Source: Clostridium algifaecis (GTDB lineage: Bacteria; Bacillota; Clostridia; Clostridiales; Clostridiaceae). From it: a DNA stretch of 64,000 nt. The translations under genes were made by a program, and so were the position numbers. Position 1 is the stretch's first letter. Each line of letters opens with the position of its first letter. Shown here piece after piece: positions 36,120-46,300 of this stretch. The stretch spans positions 62,001 to 126,000 of the forward strand of contig NZ_JAGGLM010000003.1 in the NCBI RefSeq assembly GCF_017874415.1. Reading direction: 5' to 3'. Under the pieces are notes generated by a model. The model ran no database searches, was not told where the DNA came from, and worked only from the letters and a program-made list of their open reading frames with translations.

Positions 36120-36213
36120 TAAAATCAATCCCTTAATGTTTATTTTCACAAGTTGTTTTTTGTTTATAATTTCTATTTTAATAAGAAAACAAGTTCCTTA
36201 ATTTTTTAATTAT

Positions 36214-37305
36214 TTATACACTATAATATATCTTAAAAGTTTTATCACATGTTTTTTCCCAATTAAATAATTTTGATCTTTCAATTAATTTTTGTTTATC
36301 ACAACTTTTATCCAAAACTTTTTTAATTAATTCCGCCAACTTTTCATAATCTTCCGCTTCAAATTTTTCTCCAGCATCTCCAACAACTTCCGGTAAAGAA
36401 CTTGTATTAGAAACAATAACGGGACATCCACAAGCCATAGCTTCAAGAGGTGGTAAGCCAAATCCTTCATAAAGTGATGGGAATATAAAAACATTTGCCA
36501 GATTATATAATATAGGTAAATCTTCATCATCCACATATCCTATAAATCTAATCTTACTTTTTAAATTATATGTATTTATTACTTCCATAAGTGGTTCATT
36601 AATTTTACCATTTATAACAAGTTTAATATCATTGTCTACTAAACTCATAGCCCTTATCAAAGTTCTAACATTTTTATGAGGTTTTAAATTCCCTATATAC
36701 AATATAAATTTATTTGGTAAATTATATTTATTTTTTACTTTTATTAATTTGTCATTATCATCAATATATTTAAATCTATTATCTACACCATTATATGTAA
36801 CAACTACTTTATCCCTATCACACTTAAGCCAATCTACAATCTCATTTTTAGAAAACTCTGATACTGTTAGTATCTTCTTGCACTTTAAAGCTGATGGCTT
36901 AACTATATATTTATAATAATATTTGTGAAATGGACTATAATACTTAGGAAATCTAAGATGATTTAAATCATGTATAGTCATTATCATCTTAGTTTTTATA
37001 AATGGACTAGCTACAAAAGATGGAGAATGAAATATAGATTTGCCGTTATACTTATTTACTACTAAGGGTAGTTCTATCTGCTCACTTAAAGATAAGAATT
37101 TAGATTTCATTTTTATAAATTCTATGTTATTGAATTGTCCAAAAATTTCTTTTGATAAATTCAAGTTATTAACAAGAAGCATCATATGTACTTTATCTTC
37201 AAATGACATATTCTTAATAATTTCATAAGTATATCTAGCAATTCCATGTAAATGCCTATCAACCATTCTTGCATCTATTATTACATTTAATTTTTGAGAA
37301 TCCAT
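36214..37305 (-). CDS. Glycosyltransferase family 4 (mannosyltransferase-like)
   Basis: 363-residue GT-B enzyme. N-terminal [22 protein letters not shown]-terminal [21 protein letters not shown] (about 203-223) and [27 protein letters not shown] (about 278-304) with the full E-x7-E. The last motif is like GDP-mannose-dependent enzymes, and manC is in this cluster. ATG 37305 overlaps the previous stop (TAATG), so translation is coupled. Confidence 0.9.
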   Translation of the reverse strand: MDSQKLNVIIDARMVDRHLHGIARYTYEIIKNMSFEDKVHMMLLVNNLNLSKEIFGQFNNIEFIKMKSKFLSLSEQIELPLVVNKYNGKSIFHSPSFVASPFIKTKMIMTIHDLNHLRFPKYYSPFHKYYYKYIVKPSALKCKKILTVSEFSKNEIVDWLKCDRDKVVVTYNGVDNRFKYIDDNDKLIKVKNKYNLPNKFILYIGNLKPHKNVRTLIRAMSLVDNDIKLVINGKINEPLMEVINTYNLKSKIRFIGYVDDEDLPILYNLANVFIFPSLYEGFGLPPLEAMACGCPVIVSNTSSLPEVVGDAGEKFEAEDYEKLAELIKKVLDKSCDKQKLIERSKLFNWEKTCDKTFKIYYSV

Positions 37306-38423
37306 TACAGTACCTTCCACTTCTTAGTATTTAAAAATTCATTATACTTTTCATCAATAAAACTTTTTATTTTCTTTTTAAATATTTCCTCATCAAAATT
37401 TTCTGCATGTTTTCTTATAAATGCTTTATCAAAATTTAAACTTTCAAACTTTATTACTGCACCTTTTAAAGCTTCTACAGTTTGTTCCTTAAAGAAAACG
37501 CCTGTTTGTCCATCAATTACAGTTTCAAGTGCTCCACCTTTTCCAAAGGCTATAACAGGTCTTCCACTTGCCTGTGCTTCCAGTGGAGTTATTCCAAAGT
37601 CTTCTTCTCCCGGAAATATAAAAGCTCTACATTTAGAATAATATTCTTTTATAACATTATCAGGCTGTCTGCCTAAAAATTTTATATTATCTTTAGCCTT
37701 AGATTCAAGTTCTTGTCTCTCAGCACCATCGCCTATAATAACTAAAGGCAAACCTAATTCATTGAAAACTTCCACAGCTAAATCTATCTTTTTATATTCT
37801 ACAAGTCTCGATACAATTAAAAAATAATCTTCATCCTGTTCACTTATATTAAACAAACTACATCTAACAGCAGGATGAATGACTACACTTTCGCGTCTAT
37901 AATGTTTCCATATTCTTTTTGCTACATTTTCAGAATTAGCTATAAAATAATCCACTCTATTAGATGAAACATTATCCCAAACTCTCATATAATTCATAAA
38001 ATATTTTAAAAAATTCTTTTTTAGCTTTTTCATATTAGAGGTATTGGCATACTCATAATAAAACTCCCATCCGTACCTCATAGGTGAATGACAATAGCAA
38101 ACATGCATAGCATTTGGGTTTGTTATAATTCCTTTAGCACAAGATGAACTGCTACTTAAAACTACATCATATTCATTCAAATCAAAGCTTTCAAATGCCA
38201 TCGGCATAAATGGAAAATATTTTTGATGATTTTCTTTTGCGCCTTTTTTATTTTGCAAAAAAGATGTTCTTACATCTATATTTTTTAATTCATTATCCAA
38301 ATTATCTGGATTATATATAGTTGTATATATAGGAGCATTTTTATAAATTTCTTTGAAATTTATAACTACTCTCTCTGCTCCTCCCATATTAGTAAGCCAA
38401 TCATGTACTAATGCTACATTCAT
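37305..38423 (-). CDS. Glycosyltransferase family 4
   Basis: 372 residues. VALVHDWLTNMGGAERVV at the N terminus, YCHSPMRYGWE near 115, FLIVSRLVEYKKIDLAVE (about 205-222) and FIFPGEEDFGITPLEAQASGRPVIAFGKGG (about 270-299). This is the WbaZ/mannosyltransferase-like subset of GT4 that often takes GDP-mannose. It is coupled to the next gene through TAATG. Confidence 0.9.
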   Translation of the reverse strand: MNVALVHDWLTNMGGAERVVINFKEIYKNAPIYTTIYNPDNLDNELKNIDVRTSFLQNKKGAKENHQKYFPFMPMAFESFDLNEYDVVLSSSSSCAKGIITNPNAMHVCYCHSPMRYGWEFYYEYANTSNMKKLKKNFLKYFMNYMRVWDNVSSNRVDYFIANSENVAKRIWKHYRRESVVIHPAVRCSLFNISEQDEDYFLIVSRLVEYKKIDLAVEVFNELGLPLVIIGDGAERQELESKAKDNIKFLGRQPDNVIKEYYSKCRAFIFPGEEDFGITPLEAQASGRPVIAFGKGGALETVIDGQTGVFFKEQTVEALKGAVIKFESLNFDKAFIRKHAENFDEEIFKKKIKSFIDEKYNEFLNTKKWKVL

Positions 38424-38445
38424 TGATAATACCTCATTTTTAAAT

Positions 38446-38611
38446 TTATTTAACTACATTCTTTTTTATTTCCTTTATCCTATCAATATCCTTCTTCTTA
38501 CCAACAAAAATAATATCATAACATCCAAAATTTACTGGCATAAAATAACCGGTATATGCTTTCTACCTTATTCCATAGCCTACCGAAATGTTATCTACCT
38601 ATGTGGATAGT
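38446..38611 (-). pseudogene. Duplicated, decayed 3' end of manC
   Basis: The block 38459-38518 matches manC 39892-39953 nearly base for base (the KKKDIDRIKEIKK end). The block around 38565-38610 matches manC near 40160-40205 with substitutions and a gap. The intervening manC sequence is missing, so this is an internally deleted copy with no open frame. It lies just after the wzy stop. Confidence 0.75.
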
Positions 38612-38613
38612 TT

Positions 38614-39849
38614 TTACTTTATTAAAATCAAAAGAATTACAAACCATGTAAGATGGTGATTTAAATTATGATTGCTTGTAGCAAACCACAAAACATGCAA
38701 TAATCCAACATTACATATCGTACTATACAATTTATAAGTAAAATTATCACTAACATTTGATACTTTACTATAAATTTTCTTAAGATTTATAGTAAACATT
38801 ACTATGCTGCATATAATAACTAAAGTACCAAGTATTCCATTTTCAAACAATATTTGAAGATATGTATTATGCATCATAGCTTCTCTACCAAATCCAACTC
38901 CTAAAAACGGATTTTTAATAAATAGCGAATATGCCCCTTGCCATGCTTTCATTCTTTCATTAAAACTTCCATTATTATTAATAACTGATTGTATTTGAAC
39001 ATTAAATAAACCAATCAAATTAAAAAACTTTACCTGAATTATACTAATTACAATAAAAAAGATTATCGTAATAGGGATCAATACCTTAAACATTTTTTTA
39101 CTTCTATATTTAAAAATAATATAAATAATAGAAGCTATAAATGCTATATATGCAGCTCTAGTTGTTGATAAAAATAACGCTACAAATGTTGCTACATAAA
39201 TTAATACAAACACAGGTATATTAATTTTAGAATATATTTTCTCTACATTTTTTTTATTTATAATTATTATAGTTAGCACTGATAATACAAAACTAGAAAC
39301 TATTCCATATTCATTAGGATAAGATCCTGGTGAAAATCTCAACATACCATATCCATACTGAATCAACACATAAAACCTAGATATACTATTTGCACTAAAT
39401 TTTCCAAAATGACATCCTATTAAAAATATATATCCAAAAAATAAAGAAATAATATAACCATATATATATAATTTAATATAATTTAATTTTTTTATAATTG
39501 GCTTATCTTTTAAATATTGTGCAGATAATATAGTAAATAATATACATGTTATCAATAATAAAAGTCTAAATATTGGATTTTCATAAACATTATATTTACT
39601 ATTATAAGTAAATATTAATGAAACTGAAGCATATAAAATTATAGGTAATGGAAATAGCATATACTTAATATTTATATTTTTATAATAGAATATAAAAAAT
39701 AATAAAATACCTATTACCATTAAAAAATAATATGGTCTAAAAGAATATATATTAGGCGGTACTGGTATAAGTCTGCCAATTGGTCCTAAAAAAACATATA
39801 ATCCTATTATAATATTAAACATCTTATTAGTGGTTAATTTATCAATCAT
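38614..39849 (-). CDS. wzy: Wzy-type polysaccharide polymerase / O-antigen ligase family
   Basis: 411 residues with about 11 membrane helices and a large outer loop containing NERMKAWQGAYSLFIKNPFLGVGFGREAMMHNTYLQILFENG (about 288-330), the Wzy_C-type motif. It would join repeat units on the outer face after Wzx export. It lies between manC and the manC remnant, and its C terminus ends right at the remnant, so the last residues may have been changed by that duplication. Confidence 0.85.
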   Translation of the reverse strand: MIDKLTTNKMFNIIIGLYVFLGPIGRLIPVPPNIYSFRPYYFLMVIGILLFFIFYYKNINIKYMLFPLPIILYASVSLIFTYNSKYNVYENPIFRLLLLITCILFTILSAQYLKDKPIIKKLNYIKLYIYGYIISLFFGYIFLIGCHFGKFSANSISRFYVLIQYGYGMLRFSPGSYPNEYGIVSSFVLSVLTIIIINKKNVEKIYSKINIPVFVLIYVATFVALFLSTTRAAYIAFIASIIYIIFKYRSKKMFKVLIPITIIFFIVISIIQVKFFNLIGLFNVQIQSVINNNGSFNERMKAWQGAYSLFIKNPFLGVGFGREAMMHNTYLQILFENGILGTLVIICSIVMFTINLKKIYSKVSNVSDNFTYKLYSTICNVGLLHVLWFATSNHNLNHHLTWFVILLILIK

Positions 39850-39874
39850 TAAAATACCTCATACTTTATAATAT

Positions 39875-40948
39875 TTATTTAGTTACATTTTTTTTTATTT
39901 CCTTAATCCTATCAATATCCTTCTTCTTACCAACAAAAATAATATCATCACTTTCAACTACAAAAACGTCATTAAGTCCTACAACTACAATTGGCTTGTC
40001 CTTGGAAAAAACAATGTTGTTGCTGCCATTTAAATTCTTAGTATCACCTACACATACATTGTTGTTAATATCCTTTTCCCTGTACCTTTCAACTGCATAC
40101 CAAGTACCTATATCATCCCATCCAAAATCCGCCGGTATGACATAAATATTATCTGCCTTTTCCATTATTCCATAGTCAACTGAAATGTTATCAACATGTT
40201 GATAACTTTCTTCAAGTACTTTATTGAAATCAGATGTTTCTGTATTAAAAATGCCGTTTAAAATCTTATATGTATTGTTTAAATACTTTTCTGTAAGTTT
40301 AAGTATGGTATCACAGTTCCATATAAACATTCCACAGTTCCAAAGGAAATTCCCTTTCTCAAGGTAATCCTTTGCCTGCTTCTCATCAGGCTTTTCCACA
40401 AATCTTTCCACTTTATATGTATTAAAATAACCAGTAAATGCAGCTTCATTTGTGTATTGCTGTATATTTTTTATATATTTGATATATCCGTAACCTGTCT
40501 CAGGTCTATCCGGTTTCATCCCAAGTGTAACTATTGAATCACTGTTATCTTCTACAAATTCATAACCTGATTTAACAGTTTGTCTAAACTTGTCTTCGTC
40601 AACTATAAGGTGATCTGATGGAAGTACTACAATTGCTGCATCTTCATAATACTTTTTTATAGTAAAAGCTGAAAGTGCTATGCAGGGTGCTGTATTTCTT
40701 CCAATCGGTTCTACTATTATATTTCTTTCAGGTAAATCCGGCAGCTGACCTTTCACTAAATCAACATACCTTTTAGCTGTTACCACAAATACTCTTTCTA
40801 TTGGAATAAGTGGAGTAAGCCTTCCTATAGTCATCTGAATCATTGTATCATTGCCTAGAAGATTTAAAAACTGCTTTGGCTTTTCATCTGTGGAAAGAGG
40901 CCAGAATCTTTCACCTTTTCCTCCTGCCATTACAAGTGCACATAGCAT
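39875..40948 (-). CDS. manC: Mannose-1-phosphate guanylyltransferase
   Basis: Makes GDP-mannose from GTP and mannose-1-phosphate. 357 residues with the N-terminal VMAGGKGERFWPLS nucleotide loop, FVVTAKRY near 55, EPIGRNTAPCIALSA near 82, VLPSDHLI near 108, FVEKPDEKQA near 180 and the FGWDDIGTWYAV motif near 280. The short version lacks the C-terminal isomerase domain. ATG 40948 fits the family start. No phosphomannomutase or GDP-mannose modifying gene is in the window, so mannose itself is probably in the polymer. Confidence 0.95.
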   Translation of the reverse strand: MLCALVMAGGKGERFWPLSTDEKPKQFLNLLGNDTMIQMTIGRLTPLIPIERVFVVTAKRYVDLVKGQLPDLPERNIIVEPIGRNTAPCIALSAFTIKKYYEDAAIVVLPSDHLIVDEDKFRQTVKSGYEFVEDNSDSIVTLGMKPDRPETGYGYIKYIKNIQQYTNEAAFTGYFNTYKVERFVEKPDEKQAKDYLEKGNFLWNCGMFIWNCDTILKLTEKYLNNTYKILNGIFNTETSDFNKVLEESYQHVDNISVDYGIMEKADNIYVIPADFGWDDIGTWYAVERYREKDINNNVCVGDTKNLNGSNNIVFSKDKPIVVVGLNDVFVVESDDIIFVGKKKDIDRIKEIKKNVTK

Positions 40949-40971
40949 AAAACAAATCACCTGCCTAAACT

Positions 40972-42414
40972 TTAATATGCATTTTTATTTATAAAGCCCT
41001 TAAAGAAAGTTAAAAATACTATTTTTAAATCTAGAATAAAGCTCCAATTTTCAATATAATATATATCACATTGAATTCTTTTATCTATAGATGTATCACC
41101 TCTCCATCCATTTACCTGTGCCCAACCTGTAATTCCAGGTCTTACTTGATGTTTCACCATATATTTAGGAACCTCATCCTTAAACTTGTCTACAAAGTAT
41201 GGTCTTTCAGGTCTTGGCCCTATCATGCTCATATCACCTTTTAGCACATTAAAAAACTGCGGCAGCTCATCAATACTTGTCTTTCTAATAAAAGAACCAA
41301 ATTTTGTTTTTCTAGGATCATTTTCAGTTGTCCATTCAACTTTTTCTTCGGAAGCTTTTTGAACATGCATTGATCTAAATTTATACATGGTAAATACCTT
41401 TTTGTTTAATCCAACTCTCTCCTGTTTAAATATAACATGACCAGGAGAAGTAACTTTTATAATTAATACAGTTAAAAGCATTATTGGTGATGTAATTAGT
41501 ATAGCAATACTGGATAGTATAATATCAAAAGTCCTTTTTATCATTCTATTGAAGAGATTATCAAGTGGAACGTATCTCATTCCTATCATTGGAATATTAC
41601 CTATTTCCTCTATGTACGGCTTTGAAGACACCATATTTAAAAAATCCGGTATTACATTAGATGGAACTCCAGCCTTTTCACAGATATGAATTATCTTATT
41701 AATTTTATCATAGTGACTAAAAGGCAATGTTATAAAAACTTCATCTATATCTGGGCTTAGAAGATACTTTTCAAGTATATCCATATTATCTATAATACAA
41801 TTTTTATACTCTATACCAACTTTAGTTGTTGAATCTGATGCTATTTCTTCAAAAGATTTTTCCAATTCTTTATCATATAATATCCCCTTAATGTCATAAC
41901 CCCAATGTTTATTTTGTTGTATTTGTTTTATCAATTTACAAGTCATATTATTTATTCCTATAAACAATATATGTTTTACATTATACCCTTTTCTTCTTAT
42001 ACTTCTTAAAATTGATCTTAAGCATACTCTCTCAATACACATAAATGAGGTTGCCAATAAAAAAAATATAACTATAAGAAATCTAGAATAATTGATCCTT
42101 TTTAAAAAATATAACATTACTACAAATATAACTATCCCACAAATATTGCATTTAACTATATCGCTAACTTCACTTAAAATACTTTTTAGCCTGTGTGTTG
42201 AATATAAATCCATCATATTAAATATAACAATATATATAGGTATCATTAGTATAAGCGGTAAAATATAATAATTAAAAGAATATACGTCATCAATCAATCC
42301 ATTATTAATATAATTAAATCTTATATAACAAGCTGCGTTTATAGCTAAAAAGATAACTACAACATCTATGCCTACAAGCAACTTGTTAAGGTGTTTTTGA
42401 TTTTCCTTTATCAA
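40972..42414 (-). CDS. Undecaprenyl-phosphate sugar-1-phosphate transferase (WbaP/WcaJ family)
   Basis: Starts each repeat unit by moving a sugar-1-phosphate to undecaprenyl phosphate. 480 residues: four to five N-terminal membrane helices (about 10-130), a CoA-binding-like Rossmann domain, and the C-terminal catalytic domain with FKQERVGLNKKVFTMYKFRSM (about 328-348), TSIDELPQF near 395 and IGPRPERPYFV near 415. Start TTG 42414. First gene of the polysaccharide block after the surface-protein genes. Confidence 0.92.
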   Translation of the reverse strand: MIKENQKHLNKLLVGIDVVVIFLAINAACYIRFNYINNGLIDDVYSFNYYILPLILMIPIYIVIFNMMDLYSTHRLKSILSEVSDIVKCNICGIVIFVVMLYFLKRINYSRFLIVIFFLLATSFMCIERVCLRSILRSIRRKGYNVKHILFIGINNMTCKLIKQIQQNKHWGYDIKGILYDKELEKSFEEIASDSTTKVGIEYKNCIIDNMDILEKYLLSPDIDEVFITLPFSHYDKINKIIHICEKAGVPSNVIPDFLNMVSSKPYIEEIGNIPMIGMRYVPLDNLFNRMIKRTFDIILSSIAILITSPIMLLTVLIIKVTSPGHVIFKQERVGLNKKVFTMYKFRSMHVQKASEEKVEWTTENDPRKTKFGSFIRKTSIDELPQFFNVLKGDMSMIGPRPERPYFVDKFKDEVPKYMVKHQVRPGITGWAQVNGWRGDTSIDKRIQCDIYYIENWSFILDLKIVFLTFFKGFINKNAY

Positions 42415-42504
42415 TTTAAAACACCTACATCCTGCATTTCAGTCAAAATAATCCCCCCTATTTTAACTAGCCATTTTATCAACTAAATTATAGTAGTCAA
42501 AGTT

Positions 42505-43305
42505 CTAATGAAGTTTTTTCATTAATTCATTTTTTGTATTTTCATCCAGGCTTGAACTTATAGCAGATTGAACTTCTGCTTTTTGTTCTGGTGATAGTTT
42601 GTTATACTCAGCTTGCATATGTGATATTGAAGTTTCATCATGGTTGTTTATAGCAGATTTTATGTTAGATATAACCTTCTGTTTGTCTCCTGCACTAATG
42701 CTTCCAAGATTGTTTAAACTTCCTTGACCTGTTTCTATATTTATAACAAGTTTACTATCTTTAATTTCTATGGATTTCATACTCACCGGGACACGATTTG
42801 CATCTATGCTCAAAGTATTATCCTGCGTTTTAAGCATACCGTTAAATTTTCCATTCAGCTTTTTTAAAACATATGATTCTGGAATTTTTATTTTTCCAAG
42901 TTCGAAATAATCTGGTTCATATACAATATTCTTATCTTTTAAGTAAACTTTTCCTTCAGTTGTCATAAGGAAATTAAATCCCTTATAAGTAATCGGTGCA
43001 TAAAACTTCAAGGCGTTGTCAGTAATATCAGCATTCATGCCTTTTACAGTGATACTACCTACAGTTTTATTTTTTTTGAAAGCAGGTGACAGTGCCTCAT
43101 TTAATTCATCAGCATTAATTTCTACAGTACCTCCACCCTTCTGTGCACTTATAACTTTATTCAATACATCAGCAGAGAATTCATAGCTCTTTGCACTGTA
43201 GGATGAATTATCAAAAAGCATTACAAAAAAAATGACGACTGCCAGTATAATTAAAGCAATAACTGATACTACTATTTTCCTGATATTTGTTCCGTGTTTT
43301 TCCAT
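42505..43305 (-). CDS. YpmS/DUF2140-like anchored protein with CWB-neighbour C-terminal helix module
   Basis: 266 residues: a membrane helix (about 10-32) and an outer beta-rich domain (about 60-200) similar in layout to DUF2140/YpmS proteins, of unknown function. The last 55 residues (HMQAEYNKLSPEQKAEVQSAI...) resemble the C-terminal helices of the two CWB2 proteins upstream (YNKLTDSDKNDFSNKI and YSALSSDDKTSFKTAI). The gene lies between the CWB2 gene at 43377 and the polysaccharide genes, so a role in surface assembly is likely. Confidence 0.6.
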   Translation of the reverse strand: MEKHGTNIRKIVVSVIALIILAVVIFFVMLFDNSSYSAKSYEFSADVLNKVISAQKGGGTVEINADELNEALSPAFKKNKTVGSITVKGMNADITDNALKFYAPITYKGFNFLMTTEGKVYLKDKNIVYEPDYFELGKIKIPESYVLKKLNGKFNGMLKTQDNTLSIDANRVPVSMKSIEIKDSKLVINIETGQGSLNNLGSISAGDKQKVISNIKSAINNHDETSISHMQAEYNKLSPEQKAEVQSAISSSLDENTKNELMKKLH

Positions 43306-43376
43306 AATATATCTCCTATTGTCATAAATATGATTAAATTATAACATTTTTTAAAATATAATTAAATATGTAAATT

Positions 43377-44708
43377 CTATGAGCCTATAGATGATAATCC
43401 AAATTTATCACTCAAATCGGATATTTTGTCAAATAATCCTGGTTCAGTAGAAATTTTATTGCTAAAATCATTTTTATCTGAATCCGTAAGTTTATTGTAC
43501 ATATCTTCAGCTTCATTAAAATCAGAATCAAAATTAGAATCAACACTCTTTGAATTCAAAACATCATCAATGGAACTTGCGATTTTTAGCATAAGTTGTC
43601 TTTCATCCTCACTTTTTGTGGAACTTGCCATAATCTTAAACTGCTGTGAAATTGAAGTCAATTCTTCAACTTCAGTTTTAAGTGCACTATCAGAGCTTTC
43701 ACTTACCACATTCTTTATATAATTCAGTAAATCATCCGATACAGATGCCTGTCCACCTACAGCTACAACTTTTGTAGTATTTTTTATATTGGTTCTTATA
43801 AAATTTTCAGTTTTGGGATTAAGACTGTCACAGGTAAGAACTACAGGTGAAAAATTCTTTGCTGCCAAACTTGATACTGAAAGAGCATCTGCAAATTCAT
43901 TGCCATTAGGCCCATCGCCTCTTACTATATATAAATCATTGAAAGCCATGCTGGATTTAAAATAGCTCATTACATTTACATTGGTTTTGTACCTGTCACT
44001 GCCGCTAATTCTAAGTAAAGTTGGCAGGTCTTTAATGGCACTGTCCGGTATGACACCGGTTCCACCTATAACATATGATTCACTTATATACGCCTTATTA
44101 TCATCTATATACGATTTAACCGACTGTGGAAGTTCTGCATCTGATGACGTCAGAAGTATAGGCATAGAAGAATTTGCAGCTATTGGTGCTATAGAAAGTG
44201 CATCTGCATAGCCAAGTCCTGAGGTTATAATTATTTTATGTGGAATCCCAACCTCTTTAGCTGCAGCTACAGAAGTTTCATACCTGTCCTGGCCTCCCAG
44301 CCGCTCTACTTCGAGATTCATTGATTTCAATTCATCTTCTACAGAGTTAGAAATTGAAGCTGTTCCACCCATCTCTATTACATATCTTGCTTTTAACCTT
44401 ACTATTTCATCTTTCACGTCCTGGCTTAAGGTCTCGCCATCTGTCAAAAGTATTGGTGCATCATGCTTCTTTGCAACAGGTGCTGCACAGAGAGCATCCG
44501 CATATCCTGTCCCGCTGGCCAATATTACATAGTCAGAAGTCGTCCATCCATTTTGTGATACCTTAATTGAAGTTTCATATCTGTCTGATCCACCCAGCCT
44601 TGTACTAGTATCATCTGCAAATACTTTTTGTGATTGTACAAAGTTTAGAGATGATGCAAGAAAAATTCCAAGTATTATTTTTGAAAATATCTTTTTTCTC
44701 CTTATCAT
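43377..44708 (-). CDS. CWB2 cell-wall-binding protein
   Basis: 443 residues: signal peptide (about 1-31), three tandem CWB2 (PF04122) repeats (about 35-330; each with R.GG.DRYET, YADALC.AP and VIGGT motifs), and a helical tail of about 110 residues without known enzyme features. CWB2 trimers bind an anionic wall polymer in C. difficile. The protein probably sits in the S-layer or wall. Closely similar in build to its neighbour at 44842. Confidence 0.9.
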   Translation of the reverse strand: MIRRKKIFSKIILGIFLASSLNFVQSQKVFADDTSTRLGGSDRYETSIKVSQNGWTTSDYVILASGTGYADALCAAPVAKKHDAPILLTDGETLSQDVKDEIVRLKARYVIEMGGTASISNSVEDELKSMNLEVERLGGQDRYETSVAAAKEVGIPHKIIITSGLGYADALSIAPIAANSSMPILLTSSDAELPQSVKSYIDDNKAYISESYVIGGTGVIPDSAIKDLPTLLRISGSDRYKTNVNVMSYFKSSMAFNDLYIVRGDGPNGNEFADALSVSSLAAKNFSPVVLTCDSLNPKTENFIRTNIKNTTKVVAVGGQASVSDDLLNYIKNVVSESSDSALKTEVEELTSISQQFKIMASSTKSEDERQLMLKIASSIDDVLNSKSVDSNFDSDFNEAEDMYNKLTDSDKNDFSNKISTEPGLFDKISDLSDKFGLSSIGS

Positions 44709-44800
44709 AAATTAAATAATCACTTCCTTATTAAGCTATATATACATATATTATAAATCAAAAATTTATCAAAATGTGTACATCAAGATAAAACAATCAT

Positions 44801-44838
44801 AAAAAATGCCTGAAGCCAAAAGGCCATAGGCATTTTTT
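44801..44838 (-). terminator. Terminator after the second CWB2 gene
   Basis: 11-bp stem AAAAAATGCCT / AGGCATTTTTT with an inner GCC/GGC pair, just past the stop at 44842. Confidence 0.85.
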
Positions 44839-44841
44839 ATC

Positions 44842-46149
44842 TTATAGTCCAAACTTATTTTTAAGAGTCATAGCTGCACTGTAGCTCATTCCAGAATTCA
44901 TTATAGCTGTTTTGAAGCTTGTTTTATCGTCACTTGAAAGTGCACTGTACTGAGTTTTTACTGATGCAACCTGAGAATCACTGCTGTAATCATAGTTTGC
45001 ATCTGATGAATGTTTGTCAATAACAGACACTACAGAATCAACTATTGACTGCTGTGCACTATTTAGTCCTTTTATAGTTTTAAGTGAGTTTGCAGCTGAA
45101 ATCAAATCAGCATCTGCACTACTGCTTGAGCTTGAGTCTGACCCAGAGCTTACATCCTGTTGTATAGTACTCATTACACTATCAGGTACAGCTGCAGTTC
45201 CACCTACGGCTACTATATTTGAAGAGCTTTTTATGTTGATCTTTACAAAATCACTGTCAGCCTTGCTTATATCTCCATAAGTAAGCATAACTGCAGATGA
45301 ATTCTTTGCAGCTAATGCAGCAGCTGAAAGTGCATCTGCAAATTCATTGCCTTTTGGTCCAACGCCTCTAACTATGTATAAGTTGTCAAATTTCAAATTT
45401 GAAGCAAAATAAGCCATTATACTTACGTTAGTATCAAATCTATCTTTACCATTAATTCTAAATGAAATAGGTAAACTGCTTGAAACATTATCAGATATGG
45501 CGCCAGTTCCACCTATAACATAAGTTTTACCTATATTTGCCTTATTCGAAGCTATATAAGATTTAACAGAATCCGGAACTGCATCTTTAGAAGTCAAAAG
45601 TATTGGCATACCTTTAATTGCGGCTACAGGTGCTATAGATAAAGCATCCGCATATCCTTGTCCTGAAGCTACTACTATCTCTTTAGCTGATGCTAATAAT
45701 TTTGATGCAACAATTGCTGAAGTTTCATATCTGTCTTTGCCGCCAAAACGCTGCACATCAAGTGACATTCCACTTAATTGTTTTTCTATGGCATCTGAAA
45801 CGGAAGCATTTCCTCCTATTATTATAACGTGAGTTGCCTTAAGTCTTGCTATTTCACTCTTAATTTGTCCACTTAAAGTACCACTTGGTGTGAGAAGTAT
45901 AGGTGCATTGAATTTCTTTGCAACCGGTGCCGCACAGAGAGCATCTGCATAGCCCTGTCCGCTTGCAAGGACTACATAGTCAGAAGTTGTCCAACCATTT
46001 TGTGATACTTTTGTGGATGTATCATACCTGTCTGTTCCCCCAAGTCTTGAAGATGCTGCAAAAACGCTCTGAGGTACTGATACGCTTAAAGATGCAGCAA
46101 GGAAAATTCCAAGCACAAGTTTTGAAAATATTTTATTTCTTCTTATCAT
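44842..46149 (-). CDS. CWB2 cell-wall-binding protein
   Basis: 435 residues: signal peptide (about 1-30), three CWB2 repeats (about 32-325) and a Ser/Asp-rich hinge followed by a helical tail (about 340-435). ATG 46149 is preceded by AAGGAGG; the longer frame would add 17 basic residues ahead of the signal peptide. It follows the S-layer-like gene and precedes a sister gene, which suggests local duplication. Confidence 0.9.
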   Translation of the reverse strand: MIRRNKIFSKLVLGIFLAASLSVSVPQSVFAASSRLGGTDRYDTSTKVSQNGWTTSDYVVLASGQGYADALCAAPVAKKFNAPILLTPSGTLSGQIKSEIARLKATHVIIIGGNASVSDAIEKQLSGMSLDVQRFGGKDRYETSAIVASKLLASAKEIVVASGQGYADALSIAPVAAIKGMPILLTSKDAVPDSVKSYIASNKANIGKTYVIGGTGAISDNVSSSLPISFRINGKDRFDTNVSIMAYFASNLKFDNLYIVRGVGPKGNEFADALSAAALAAKNSSAVMLTYGDISKADSDFVKINIKSSSNIVAVGGTAAVPDSVMSTIQQDVSSGSDSSSSSSADADLISAANSLKTIKGLNSAQQSIVDSVVSVIDKHSSDANYDYSSDSQVASVKTQYSALSSDDKTSFKTAIMNSGMSYSAAMTLKNKFGL

Positions 46150-46228
46150 AAGTTTCTTCCTCCTTTTAATGTGTCTGAAAAATATTACTTCAATTTTCAA
46201 TTATTAACTAAATTGCACTTTTATTAAT

Positions 46229-46255
46229 AGAACTCAGGGGATTAGCCTGAGTTCT
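46229..46255 (-). terminator. Hairpin after the large CWB2 gene
   Basis: 10-bp perfect stem AGAACTCAGG / CCTGAGTTCT, 46 bp past the stop at 46301. No T run on the minus side. Confidence 0.55.
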
Positions 46256-46300
46256 AAGAAAATATTTTATTTTGGGAAATATTAATTTGCTGTAAGTGCC

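Noticed and set aside
43426-45280. Plus-strand frames inside the CWB2 genes
   Set aside because: Shadow frames created by Ser/Ala-rich coding on the minus strand.
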